Positions 1 through 10,046 of a DNA stretch of 46,960 bases are shown one piece after another (positions within the stretch are counted from its first letter, which is position 1; the number at the start of each line of letters is the position of its first letter). This stretch comes from an uncultured Bacteroidales bacterium (GTDB taxonomy: Bacteria; Bacteroidota; Bacteroidia; Bacteroidales; Muribaculaceae), in the NCBI GenBank assembly GCA_902760865.1, contig CACWID010000030.1, forward strand, positions 1-46,960. Reading direction: 5' to 3'. A model generated the notes under the pieces. That model saw only the letters and a program-made list of their open reading frames with translations. It was not told where the DNA came from and made no database searches. The translations under genes and the position numbers were made by a program.

Positions 1-103
<103 letters not shown>

Positions 104-105
104 AA

Positions 106-148
106 GAGGGAGTCACTGGTAAAACAGCGGCTCCCTCGTTTTTTTTTT
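106..148 (+). terminator. Rho-independent terminator of the rRNA operon
   Basis: GAGGGAG (106-112) pairs with CTCCCTC (131-137), with an inner CTG/CAG pairing, and is followed by an uninterrupted T-run. It ends the 5S transcript. Confidence 0.9.
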
Positions 149-152
149 ATAG

Positions 153-215
153 TAGCGGCAATAGCGGCAATAGTGGCAATAGTGACTATAGTAGCTATAG
201 TGACTATAGTGACTA
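153..215. repeat. 9-bp tandem repeat, seven units
   Basis: Seven consecutive 9-bp units run from TAGCGGCAA through TAGTGGCAA to TAGTGACTA, with one TAGTAGCTA variant. The units shift from one variant to another along the array, as expected of a growing minisatellite. It begins immediately after the 5S terminator T-run and ends at a GC-rich palindrome. Confidence 0.85.
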
Positions 216-223
216 TAGGGGGG

Positions 224-260
224 GGCCGTGGCGGAGCCACGGCATGGGGGACCGGGCGGA
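224..260. repeat. Solo REP-like GC-rich palindrome
   Basis: CCGTGGC-GGA-GCCACGG (226-242) is a perfect 7-bp palindrome with a 3-base loop, extended to 8 bp by the G225/C243 pair. The same string with one changed base occurs at 32381-32397 next to the RAYT transposase gene, and related units are repeated at 31181-31329. It therefore looks like a dispersed copy of the repeat family tied to that transposase. No gene lies between 149 and 401. Confidence 0.7.
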
Positions 261-386
261 TCGAAAAACGACGGCGGGCAGGAGGCGTCTCCCGGATGAA
301 GAAGCTATCCTCTTGTTTTTTTGTTGGTCATGTGGAAATTTACTAACTTAGCAACCTTGAAAGATAATCGTTAGTAACCAGAATAA

Positions 387-2567
<2,181 letters not shown>

Positions 2568-2580
2568 CCTCACGCACCTC

Positions 2581-2640
2581 ACGCTAAGTCGCCAAGACGC
2601 TAAGAATTATAAAAAACTTAGCGTCTTGGCGACTTAGCGT
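2581..2640. repeat. Perfect 24-bp inverted repeat between convergent genes
   Basis: ACGCTAAGTCGCCAAGACGC plus TAAG (2581-2604) is the exact reverse complement of 2617-2640, with a 12-base A/T loop. Each arm itself carries CTTAGCG twice. It sits between the GH97 stop and the tRNA-Asp gene and could act as a two-way terminator. A single arm with two changed bases recurs at 40191-40215, so the arm is a dispersed repeat and not just a local hairpin. Confidence 0.85.
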
Positions 2641-2672
2641 GTGGGGGCGTTCCTATAGAGGGGTAGGAGCAT

Positions 2673-2709
2673 AAAAAAGAATGGGCAAGCAGCCGAAGCA
2701 TACTTACCC
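2673..2709 (-). terminator. Terminator of tRNA-Asp
   Basis: Read on the minus strand, GGGTAAG pairs with CTTGCCC, an inner GC-TTCG-GC caps the hairpin, and a T-rich run follows (the A-run at 2673-2678). It lies 18 bases past the tRNA 3' end. Confidence 0.75.
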
Positions 2710-2726
2710 AAATCCTCTCTCCACTG

Positions 2727-2800
2727 CGGTGCGTACGTGACTCGAACACGCGACCCCCTGCGTGACAGGCAGGTATTCTAACCAACTGAACTAACGCACC
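2727..2800 (-). tRNA. tRNA-Asp (GTC)
   Basis: On the minus strand GGTGCGT pairs with ACGCACC as the acceptor stem. The D arm carries GTTGGTTAG. The anticodon arm is CCTGC-CTGTCAC-GCAGG, giving anticodon GTC. The T arm has GTTCGAGT and the discriminator base is G, as usual for tRNA-Asp. CCA is not encoded (the next bases read CAG), so it must be added after transcription. Confidence 0.95.
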
Positions 2801-2842
2801 ATCATGTGAATGCAATGGTTAATTTCTTTCCCAAAGCGACTG

Positions 2843-2873
2843 CAAAGGTACTGCAAGTTTTTGAACTGACAAA
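2843..2873 (-). promoter_or_regulatory. Promoter of tRNA-Asp
   Basis: On the minus strand TTTG (2870-2873), 19 bp, then TACCTTTG (2843-2850) matches the Bacteroidota primary sigma consensus closely. Confidence 0.8.
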
Positions 2874-3038
2874 GGATTTTGGCGAAAATTTTTCAAAAAA
2901 ATATCACACCATCAATTAATCATCTGATAAACAGCACAATAGAATAATCAACTATTGGCACTCATAAGATCATCTGATGATGTGATATAGAAAAATGAAA
3001 CAGGTGATTTGATTTCTAACTCCTAACTTCTAACTTAT

Positions 3039-5348
3039 TTACAGTCTTTCCTTCTCGCTGGCGCCTGCTCCGGTGCCCTTGTACTTGCTCGAAGTGGCGT
3101 TGAACTTGTAGCGGACGGTGAATTCCACCTCGCGGACATCACGGCGCTGGGTCTGGCAGATGTTGCGCAAGCCGTAGCGCACCTTGTAATGCTCCTGCGA
3201 GTTGAACAGGTTGTGACCAGTCACCTGGATGGACAGGCGGTCGTTCAGGAAGGTCTTGGTGGCGCCGATGTCTAGCAGATAGAGTGGCTCGGAGATGGTG
3301 ACGTTTTCCATATCGCCGCGACTCATGAAATTGAAGTTGACATTGGCCGTCAAGGTGGACAGAATCTGGAAATTGTTGCTGAACTGCACGAGGTAGAGCG
3401 GATTCTTGGGGGAGATGAAACCGATGGGTGACGGAATCTTGATCCACTCCTTGATCATGCCCAGCGTCAATGACGGCTGGTAGAGTCCGAAGCGGGGTGA
3501 GAAGGTGAGCATCACGCGCATGGCATCCTTGTGGTCCACATTCTCTTTAGTCATCAGGGTGGTGGCCTCGCTGCCGGGTATCTCATGAGCCACGTTGACA
3601 ATCACGTCACGGTCGTGCTTGTAGGCCAGCATCAGGTTGACCCACTTGTACATCGCCATGAGCGACACCTCGTTGTTGATGGTGGGCTTGAGCAGGGGGT
3701 TGCCGCTGTCCCACGTGAAACGGTTGGCATAGGTGACGCTGTTTCGCAGTTGCCAATAGCCGGGACGTTTAATCTTCATCGCATAGTTCAGCATCAGCTG
3801 CACATTGCCCGCCCGTGCCACCAGGCCCACGCTGGGGAAGAAGTGGTGGTAATTGCGGCTCTGCTCGGCCATGTGTACGCCCTGGCTGTAGTAATCGGTG
3901 TTGACGTTCTCGTTGCGCAGGCCCACCTTCAACTGGCCGAAAGGCAGCGTGTGGCCGTACTCGGCAAAGAAGATGTAGTTGCGCTCCTTCTGCTCGGTGA
4001 AGGATGTGGGGACGACCTGCTCGGGGTTAATGTAGTCATCGTTGCGGCGCGTGTGGTCATACTCACTGCCCACCTGCAGATTGCCGCCCCACAGAGACCA
4101 TGAGAGGACGAGTTTGGCCGCCCACAGCTGGTTGCGAATCACGCTGGTGCTGGTGACGGTGCGGCTTTCCCATTCTTGGCTCACCTCATCGTTGAACTGG
4201 CTCTTGCGTTCCTTGTGGAAGACATAGTCGGTATTGAAATCGATCGACGTCTTGCCCACCTTACCATTATAGTAGGCATTGAGGGTGTGAGGCATATTGA
4301 ACTTGCTGGACATGTGCATATCATTTTCCAAATGGTCATAAAACTCGCCGTTGGCCATGACGTCGGCGGTGAAGGTGCCGCGGGAGCGGTTCAGGAAAAA
4401 AGCCTTGGTGTCATAGCGGAAGCCCATCGAGTGGTTGTCATTGAAGATATAGTTCACGCCCGCCGAGGTGTAAATCGAGTTGTGGTGGGTCTTGATGTCG
4501 GAATGTTCATTCATGCGCCATGTGGTGTCGGCCTGCACGTCAAAAATGAAATCGTCATTTTCCAGGTACTTGTCATCATTGTACCATACGCTGCCGAACA
4601 CGTCCAGCCCCCGGTGGCGGTAGTTCCAGTTGAGGCCCAGCGCCAGGTCGGGCCCCTCGCCCACATAGTAACTGGCTTGGGTGTTGAAGCTGAAGCCCTC
4701 GCCCTGGGGACGCTTGGTCTTGATGAGGATGACCGACTCAACCGTCGCGTCATACTTCGCTCCAGGGCTGGTGATCAGTTCAACGCTCTGGATGTCCTCG
4801 CTGCTGATCTGGTCCAGCTCGGTCTGGGTTTGGAGTTTGCGGCCGTTGATGTAGATGAGCGGCGTGCCCTTGCCGAAAACCTCCAGTCCGTCCTTCTTGC
4901 GCTGCACGCCAGGCAGGTTCTCGAGCACAGCCTTGGCGGTGCCCACCTTGCTCAACAGTGTGTTCTCCACCTCGGTCTTGAGGCCCTCGGTCGTCAGTTT
5001 GAAAGCGGGTCGCTGGCCCTTGACCACGACTTCGCCCAGCATGGTCGCCTCGGGCTCCAGTGTGATGGTGCCCAAGTCGCTGCCCACGGCATCCAGCACC
5101 CGCGTCTTGTAGCCCAGATAGGAAATTTTGATAAGTGGCTTGGCAGCATGGCCCGTGAGCGTGAAGTGGCCGTCGGTGTCGGTCGTCGTTCCTGCCACAA
5201 AGGCGCTGTCACTGGCATTGAGCAGCACCACGTTAGCAAAGGGGACCGGAGCCTGCGTCTCATCGACCACCCGTCCAGTAAAAGTGCTTGCTGCAACAGG
5301 CATCACAGCCAGCATTGACATCAGTAATGTAAAAAAGTGTCTTCTCAT
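3039..5348 (-). CDS. Outer-membrane beta-barrel protein with carboxypeptidase-like domain (paralogue 1)
   Basis: 769 residues. A signal peptide (ends near AVMPVAAS) is followed by a carboxypeptidase-regulatory-like beta-sandwich (about 22-105: TFTGRVVDE...GTTTDTDGHFTL...YLGYKT). Next comes a TonB plug-like segment (about 107-215: EVVVKGQRP, LENLPGV, PLIYINGRKL, DIQSVELITSPGAKYD) and a long aromatic-rich C-terminal barrel of the outer-membrane beta-barrel type (OMP_b-brl_3). It is not SusC-like and has no SusD partner. The paralogue at 7491-9806 is similar along its whole length; both end in closely related KYKGTGAG tails. The ligand is unknown. Its upstream region shares two operator-like sites with the paralogue, so the two are probably co-regulated. 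Confidence 0.88.
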   Translation of the reverse strand: MRRHFFTLLMSMLAVMPVAASTFTGRVVDETQAPVPFANVVLLNASDSAFVAGTTTDTDGHFTLTGHAAKPLIKISYLGYKTRVLDAVGSDLGTITLEPEATMLGEVVVKGQRPAFKLTTEGLKTEVENTLLSKVGTAKAVLENLPGVQRKKDGLEVFGKGTPLIYINGRKLQTQTELDQISSEDIQSVELITSPGAKYDATVESVILIKTKRPQGEGFSFNTQASYYVGEGPDLALGLNWNYRHRGLDVFGSVWYNDDKYLENDDFIFDVQADTTWRMNEHSDIKTHHNSIYTSAGVNYIFNDNHSMGFRYDTKAFFLNRSRGTFTADVMANGEFYDHLENDMHMSSKFNMPHTLNAYYNGKVGKTSIDFNTDYVFHKERKSQFNDEVSQEWESRTVTSTSVIRNQLWAAKLVLSWSLWGGNLQVGSEYDHTRRNDDYINPEQVVPTSFTEQKERNYIFFAEYGHTLPFGQLKVGLRNENVNTDYYSQGVHMAEQSRNYHHFFPSVGLVARAGNVQLMLNYAMKIKRPGYWQLRNSVTYANRFTWDSGNPLLKPTINNEVSLMAMYKWVNLMLAYKHDRDVIVNVAHEIPGSEATTLMTKENVDHKDAMRVMLTFSPRFGLYQPSLTLGMIKEWIKIPSPIGFISPKNPLYLVQFSNNFQILSTLTANVNFNFMSRGDMENVTISEPLYLLDIGATKTFLNDRLSIQVTGHNLFNSQEHYKVRYGLRNICQTQRRDVREVEFTVRYKFNATSSKYKGTGAGASEKERL

Positions 5349-5387
5349 TTGTCTATAGGTTTTATTGAGTTATCATCTTACCGGTGG

Positions 5388-5484
5388 CAATAGTATCCTA
5401 CCGTTTTCCCTATAGACGCACACCGAGGGGTGAAAAGTTGCAACCTTTTACCTATAAGTTTTTATTTTCACACTTTAGGGTGTT
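5388..5484 (-). promoter_or_regulatory. Promoter with two CACCC-N4-GTG sites, beta-barrel gene 1
   Basis: Read towards the gene, CACCCTAAAGTGTG (5471-5484) and CACCCCTCGGTGTG (5419-5432) lie 52 bp apart with a shared TGCAAC block between them, followed by a -7-like TACTATTG (5388-5395). No good -33 element is present. The gene at 7491-9806 has the same arrangement (sites 50 bp apart, near site 24 bp from its -7), so this looks like an activator-dependent promoter. Confidence 0.6.
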
Positions 5485-5496
5485 AAAAATAGTGCT

Positions 5497-5529
5497 CTGT
5501 AACGGCAAATAAAATAGCGTTACGGAGGA
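5497..5529. repeat. 33-bp palindromic repeat, left flank of ATPase gene
   Basis: CTCTGTAACG and CGTTACGGAG bound a 33-bp unit with an A/T-rich centre. Units of the same length and boundaries occur at 7036-7068 and 7090-7122 on the other side of the ATPase gene. It lies 12 bp after the distal operator-like site of the neighbouring promoter, at the point where the upstream regions of the two beta-barrel paralogues stop resembling each other. Confidence 0.8.
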
Positions 5530-5544
5530 GTAAAATGTGTATCT

Positions 5545-6963
5545 TTATTGGAATAAATCATCAAGATTAATCACCTTTGGAATACTGTCAGAATAAGCAT
5601 TTTGTTTGATTCCAGACGAGGCGACCATCGTTATCATCAATGCTTTGCGTGTTCCCGTTTCACTCCTGAACTGTTCCTGTCGTTCTATCAAGTGTTGGTA
5701 ATAATCTTTTTTGATTTCATAAGGAGTCAATGAATACTTCATTTCGCACAAGTTAATGACTTGGTCGCGGCGATCAATCACCATATCAATCTGTGCTTTA
5801 TTGTCATCATTTCGGCTACGCCATGAGCAGACGTTACTCAGGATACCAGCGATGCCTAATGCCTGTTTCAACTGGGGTACATGTGTAAAGCAGACTTGTT
5901 CAAACGCATATCCGCTCCATGCACGTCGTGCGGGATTGTCTATCATATTGCTCCATGTGTGTTCATCGTTGTGAGATGTTCCTGCGACAAAATGCAAATA
6001 GAAAAGGATGTATAAGTCACATAATTGATACATAACATCACGCTCCTTTTTCCCAAAACCCTTGTACCGACGCACAAAGTCACAACTGCATAGGTTATTG
6101 AGAATTTCGGTAAGCATACCGCCATCGTACATTTTGAGCGCTTGTCGGATTTCGTTACGAGTCATTCCCTGACCTCGCTTAGCTAATAAATTGACCACAT
6201 TTCGATAATTGGTTGAATCATTGAACAGGGAACGGAATAGGAAAGTATACTCGGTTCTCAAAGGAGCATTAATACCGAAAAACAAATCATCTATGTTTTG
6301 GTACACACTTTTGTCTTTCCTGAGCATACTCAAGTAGTAGGGCGTTCCTCCCGTTACCATGTAGCAATCCACAATCTGTTGGCGGTTCCATCCCATTCCA
6401 GCATGTTTTAGATACGTTTCTGTTTCATGCAATGTGAATTGCTCAAGTTTGATACTGCACGTGAGCCGGTTGTATAATCCTCCCTTGTTGCCTATAAGTT
6501 TGCTCATCATCCAAGTAGTGGCAGAGCCGCAGACAACAAGTTTGAGATTATTACGTGTGGAGGCAAACATGTTCCAAAATGACTCCAAGGCCTGCAGGAA
6601 CTTTGAGCGGGGTGCATCCATCCAGGGCAATTCATCAAAGAAGATAATGATTCTTTCCTTATTGAGATTAGAAATATAATGCTCCAGTTGGTCAAATGCC
6701 TCAAACCACGTGTTAGGGATTGGATATACACTGTTGGCGTATTTGTTGAGTTGCTTGTTGAACAAGGCCAACTGGTCGCGACGCGATCCTTGATATATGC
6801 CAGATGTGTAAAAGTCAAAATTATCACCATAGAATTGTTTCACGAGGAAAGTTTTGCCAATCCTGCGACGGCCGTACACGGCAATAAACTCGGCTTTGTC
6901 TGATTCGGTACAAGCCTGGAGAATTCCAATTTCCCGTTTCCTACCAATGATATCGTTTGCCAT
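5545..6963 (-). CDS. AAA ATPase with PD-(D/E)XK nuclease-like C-terminus (ATPase_2/DUF234 type)
   Basis: 472 residues. The start at 6963 (MANDIIGRKREIGIL) is chosen because this is where family homology begins and a -7 element lies 23 bp upstream; an in-frame ATG 54 bases earlier would lie upstream of that promoter. The Walker A is GRRRIGKT (31-38) and the Walker B is IIIFFDE (105-111). A winged-helix-like part follows (about 255-305). The C-terminal domain carries Asp393, Asp397 and Glu407-Met-Lys409 with a helix Glu355 before them, the pattern of PD-(D/E)XK nuclease folds proposed for DUF234. Such proteins occur in many copies in archaea and Bacteroidales and their role is unclear. Here the gene is enclosed by palindromic 33-bp repeats and splits a paralogous gene pair, which suggests a mobile or self-regulating cassette. 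Function is inferred. Confidence 0.85.
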   Translation of the reverse strand: MANDIIGRKREIGILQACTESDKAEFIAVYGRRRIGKTFLVKQFYGDNFDFYTSGIYQGSRRDQLALFNKQLNKYANSVYPIPNTWFEAFDQLEHYISNLNKERIIIFFDELPWMDAPRSKFLQALESFWNMFASTRNNLKLVVCGSATTWMMSKLIGNKGGLYNRLTCSIKLEQFTLHETETYLKHAGMGWNRQQIVDCYMVTGGTPYYLSMLRKDKSVYQNIDDLFFGINAPLRTEYTFLFRSLFNDSTNYRNVVNLLAKRGQGMTRNEIRQALKMYDGGMLTEILNNLCSCDFVRRYKGFGKKERDVMYQLCDLYILFYLHFVAGTSHNDEHTWSNMIDNPARRAWSGYAFEQVCFTHVPQLKQALGIAGILSNVCSWRSRNDDNKAQIDMVIDRRDQVINLCEMKYSLTPYEIKKDYYQHLIERQEQFRSETGTRKALMITMVASSGIKQNAYSDSIPKVINLDDLFQ

Positions 6964-6985
6964 AATCTCTAATGTTTTTAGGCCA

Positions 6986-7014
6986 CAAATATAATGAATT
7001 TTTGAGTTACGGAG
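6986..7014 (-). promoter_or_regulatory. Promoter of the ATPase gene overlapped by a repeat half-site
   Basis: TATATTTG (6986-6993, minus strand) fits the -7 consensus. No TTG lies 19-21 bp upstream. Instead a CTCCGTAAC half-site (7006-7014) starts 12 bp upstream, towards the -33 region, so whatever binds the repeat would control this promoter. Confidence 0.55.
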
Positions 7015-7122
7015 CATTAAAATTGAAAAATAGTGCTCCGTAACGCCATTTTTTTTGATGTTACGGAGGGGCGAAATATAAAAATAGAGCTCCGTAACGC
7101 CTAAAAAAAACGCGTTACGGAG
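7006..7122. repeat. 54-bp-periodic palindromic array upstream of the ATPase gene
   Basis: GTTACGGAG occurs at 7006, 7060 and 7114, exactly 54 bp apart. Its inverse CTCCGTAAC occurs at 7036 and 7090, also 54 bp apart. This gives alternating palindromes: two 33-bp units (7036-7068, 7090-7122) and two 39-bp units (7006-7044 and 7060-7098). The half-sites are kept while the A/T spacers vary, as expected for protein-binding sites or a mobile palindrome. Confidence 0.85.
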
Positions 7123-7149
7123 CTACTAAAGAATATAAACATCACTTTT

Positions 7150-7494
7150 TTATAATTGATAGACCCGGGTCGTGCCGTCGGGCTCCAAGGGCGCGCAGGG
7201 CTGTTGTAACAGCACGATGTAGAAACGTGGCAGGTGCTGCACGGGCGGGTGTTCAGCGATGTAGCGGTCAATCTTGCTGCGGGCGGCAGCACGCAGTGTC
7301 TCGTCCTCGCAAGGAATTAGCCGCTCTTTCTCGACAAATGCGATCTGCCAGAAAGCCATATAACCGATAATGTATCGCTCTACAGCCTGCTCTACACTAT
7401 CGTCGTGAACGAGTTGATTGATGGTGAATGATTCACTCTCACAAACGGCCACGACAGCCCATGTCAAATCAACGTATCTCAACTCCTGTTTCAT
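7150..7494 (-). CDS. Hypothetical protein, coupled to beta-barrel gene 2
   Basis: 114 residues, no recognised domain, no signal peptide and no membrane segment. It is acidic and helix-prone in its middle part. Its ATG overlaps the TGA of the upstream beta-barrel gene by four bases (ATGA), so it is translated by coupling in the same operon. Paralogue 1 has no such partner. It may be a cytoplasmic accessory factor; no function can be assigned. Confidence 0.75.
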   Translation of the reverse strand: MKQELRYVDLTWAVVAVCESESFTINQLVHDDSVEQAVERYIIGYMAFWQIAFVEKERLIPCEDETLRAAARSKIDRYIAEHPPVQHLPRFYIVLLQQPCAPLEPDGTTRVYQL

Positions 7495-9806
7495 AATCTG
7501 TTTTTCTCGTCATTCCCTGCTCCGGTGCCCTTGTACTTGCTGCGTGTCCAATTGAAGTGATAACGCACGGTCACTTCGGCATAGCGGGTTTCGTTGGTGC
7601 GGTGCTGCCATAGAGTCAATTCACCGAAGTGTACCAGCACGTCCTGGCCATTGCGATGGAAGAGGTCATGCCCCGCAACCTTAACTGACAGTCGGTCATT
7701 AAAGAACGTCTTGGTCAGGCCGATGTATAGGTCAAGTTGATGGCTACGGCTGCAAATGTTCTCGCTGTCGCCCTTGCCCTGCCAATCGAGATTGAGAGAT
7801 CCAGTGAATGTTGGCATGAATTTGAAGTTGTTGTTCCACTGGGCCATGAAAATGGGCCTTGATGGGCTATAAATACCATCAGGCATGGGAATCTTCATCC
7901 ATTCTTTCATCATACTGATCGTGAGTTGTGGGTTCCAGATACCAATGTGTGGTGCAGCGGTTAGGCTAAGGCTCAACACATCCTTTTTGTCGATATTCTC
8001 TTGTATAATGAGCGTTGTGGCTTCGTGCCCCTCGACCTGACGTCCCAACTGTAGAACGACATCCTTGAGGTGGGAGTAACTTATGTTAAGAGAGAGAACT
8101 TTCCAAGTGGCATCCAGCGACACGTTGTTAATGATGGTGGGTTTCAGGAATGGGTTGCCAGACTGCCAAGTGAAGCGGTTAGAGTAATAAGTCTTGTTAC
8201 TTAGTTCAAAATAGGTAGGGCGGCGAATTTTCATCGCATAGCCTAACATGGCATTGACGTTGCCCACTTGAGTCGATAACGAGAGGCTAGGGAACAGATG
8301 GTTTTGATGGCGGCTTTGCCCGTCGATGTGAACGCCTTGACTGTAATAGTCGGTGGTGACATATTCGTCACGCAATCCACCGCTTAGCTGTCCGATAGGT
8401 GTCAATCGGCTGTACTCGATAAAGGCGCTGTAGTTGCGCTCCTTGACCTCGGTGTAACTTGATGGAACAATTTGCTCAGGGTTGAGGTAATCATCGTTGC
8501 GGTGGGTGTAGTCAATCTCACTGCCCACCGACAGGTTACCACCCCATAATGGCCATGAGAGCACGAGTTTGCCGGCAAACAGTTCATTTCTCACGGTATT
8601 TTCGCTGGTTACTGTGCGGTCTTCCCACTCTTGGCTCTCCTCAAGGCTACATTCACTTTCGCGGTTTTTGGTAAAATAGTAATCGGCATTGAAATCAATG
8701 TTGGTCTTGCCCACCTGGCCATTATAATAGAGATTGAGCGAGTGCGGCATGTTGTGTCTTGTCTTATTCTTACTATTGGTCATCAGGCTGTCGTAGAAAT
8801 TGCCGTTGGCGGTCACTTCGGCAGCAAAAAAGTCTTTGTCAACATCCTTGAGACGGATGCTGCTGTTATATTGGATGCCCATCGTGTGCTTATCATTAAA
8901 CTGGTAATTGGCTCCAAATACCAAGCGCAAGATATTGTAATTGCCCTGGCTGCGGCCGTGATTGTCCTGATGCCACAAGGTGTCGGCGGCGACATCCTGG
9001 GTGATGCGGTACTTCTGCAACCAGCCGTTCTCAAAGTCGCTGACTGTACCGAAGACGTCCAATCCCAGGAGACGGTAATTCCAAAGAAAGGCATTATAGG
9101 TGCGGGACATTTCGCCCTGGAAGAAACTGCTGCGCAGGTGACCGCCCCATCCTTCACCCAGTGGCTTGCGTGTCTTAATCCGAATCACGCTTTGCACCGA
9201 CGCATCATACTTGGCACCAGGGTTGTTGATGACCTCGACACTTACGATGTCTTGTGATTTCAATTCATTGAGTTCCGACGCGTCGCGCATCAGGCGGTTA
9301 TTGATGTAAATGAGAGGTTTGCCCTTGCCGAACACTTCAATACAGCCCTCTTTGCTCAAGATGCCAGGAACATTTCTCAATACGTCCTCAGCAGTTCCCA
9401 ATTGACTCAAAATCGATCCCTCGATAGTGGTAAGTAGCCCTTCTTTACCTAATTTATGGACGGGACGATATCCCTTGACAACTACTTCATCGAGCAATGC
9501 CGCGTCAGGTTCCATTACAATACTACCCATGTCACCTGGAGTCACGTCAATGCACAGGGTCTTGTATCCCACGCTGGAGAATTTCAATATACCAGTTTCC
9601 AACTCTCCAGTAATGGAGAAGGCACCATCTTCACCAGTTACAGTGCCTTGGACAAAAGTGGAATCAACGCTGTTGATCAATAATACGTTCACATAGGGCA
9701 TCGGCACCTGGTTCTCATCCAGGACACAGCCTGTGAATGTGGCGGCCCTGGCCATGGCAATAGCCATCAGCAACGCAATTGTAGCAATACTCAGTCTTTT
9801 AATCAT
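7491..9806 (-). CDS. Outer-membrane beta-barrel protein with carboxypeptidase-like domain (paralogue 2)
   Basis: 771 residues from the ATG at 9806 (MIKRLSIATIALLMAIAMARA signal peptide). An in-frame ATG 30 bases further upstream is less likely because the signal peptide would not be N-terminal. Domain order is as in paralogue 1: carboxypeptidase-like sandwich (TFTGCVLDENQVP), plug-like segment (EVVVKGYRPVHKL, LRNVPGI, PLIYINNRLM, NNPGAKYDASV) and beta-barrel. The two proteins share many blocks (GNPFLKPTI versus GNPLLKPTI, MKEWMKIP versus IKEWIKIP) but are clearly diverged, so the duplication is old. It forms an operon with the 114-residue protein and is divergent from the PAS-LuxR regulator gene. 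Confidence 0.88.
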   Translation of the reverse strand: MIKRLSIATIALLMAIAMARAATFTGCVLDENQVPMPYVNVLLINSVDSTFVQGTVTGEDGAFSITGELETGILKFSSVGYKTLCIDVTPGDMGSIVMEPDAALLDEVVVKGYRPVHKLGKEGLLTTIEGSILSQLGTAEDVLRNVPGILSKEGCIEVFGKGKPLIYINNRLMRDASELNELKSQDIVSVEVINNPGAKYDASVQSVIRIKTRKPLGEGWGGHLRSSFFQGEMSRTYNAFLWNYRLLGLDVFGTVSDFENGWLQKYRITQDVAADTLWHQDNHGRSQGNYNILRLVFGANYQFNDKHTMGIQYNSSIRLKDVDKDFFAAEVTANGNFYDSLMTNSKNKTRHNMPHSLNLYYNGQVGKTNIDFNADYYFTKNRESECSLEESQEWEDRTVTSENTVRNELFAGKLVLSWPLWGGNLSVGSEIDYTHRNDDYLNPEQIVPSSYTEVKERNYSAFIEYSRLTPIGQLSGGLRDEYVTTDYYSQGVHIDGQSRHQNHLFPSLSLSTQVGNVNAMLGYAMKIRRPTYFELSNKTYYSNRFTWQSGNPFLKPTIINNVSLDATWKVLSLNISYSHLKDVVLQLGRQVEGHEATTLIIQENIDKKDVLSLSLTAAPHIGIWNPQLTISMMKEWMKIPMPDGIYSPSRPIFMAQWNNNFKFMPTFTGSLNLDWQGKGDSENICSRSHQLDLYIGLTKTFFNDRLSVKVAGHDLFHRNGQDVLVHFGELTLWQHRTNETRYAEVTVRYHFNWTRSKYKGTGAGNDEKNRL

Positions 9807-9833
9807 AATGTTTCTATTTTGGTTGTTCGAGTG

Positions 9834-9929
9834 CAAAATTATCTAGACAAACCTCAATAGAGACACGCACTAAAGGGTGAAAGGTTGCAGTATCGGGGCG
9901 AAGAAATCGCATTTTCACACTTTAGGGTG
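9834..9929 (-). promoter_or_regulatory. Promoter with two CACCC-N4-GTG sites, beta-barrel gene 2
   Basis: Read towards the gene, CACCCTAAAGTGTG (9916-9929) and CACCCTTTAGTGCG (9866-9879) are 50 bp apart with a shared TGCAAC block, then a -7 element TAATTTTG (9834-9841) 24 bp from the near site. The distal 14-bp site is identical to that at 5471-5484. The region is shared with the divergent regulator gene. Confidence 0.62.
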
Positions 9930-9988
9930 TTAAATTACCTTGTGGCGTGTTACGACTTCTTAAGGATAAGGCTTTTTAAGTTTCACCA

Positions 9989-10020
9989 TTTGACGGAATT
10001 GGGCATTTGGGGTACATTTG
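9989..10020 (+). promoter_or_regulatory. Promoter of the PAS-LuxR regulator gene
   Basis: TTTG (9989-9992), 20 bp, then TACATTTG (10013-10020), a close Bacteroidota match 26 bp before the start codon. Confidence 0.75.
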
Positions 10021-10046
10021 CATGACTATTAACCTGCAAGACTGAT

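Noticed and set aside
4176-5318. Long plus-strand frame opposite beta-barrel gene 1
   Set aside because: It mirrors the codon pattern of the real gene, has no start context or domain, and reads as Val/Leu/His-rich shadow protein.
5388-5484. SusR or ECF sigma/anti-sigma control of the beta-barrel genes
   Set aside because: No sigma factor, anti-sigma factor or hybrid two-component gene is in the neighbourhood; the only regulator is the PAS-LuxR gene.
7006-7122. CRISPR array
   Set aside because: The 54-bp periodicity is regular, but the units are palindromic with related A/T spacers, only two to three copies exist, and no cas gene is near.
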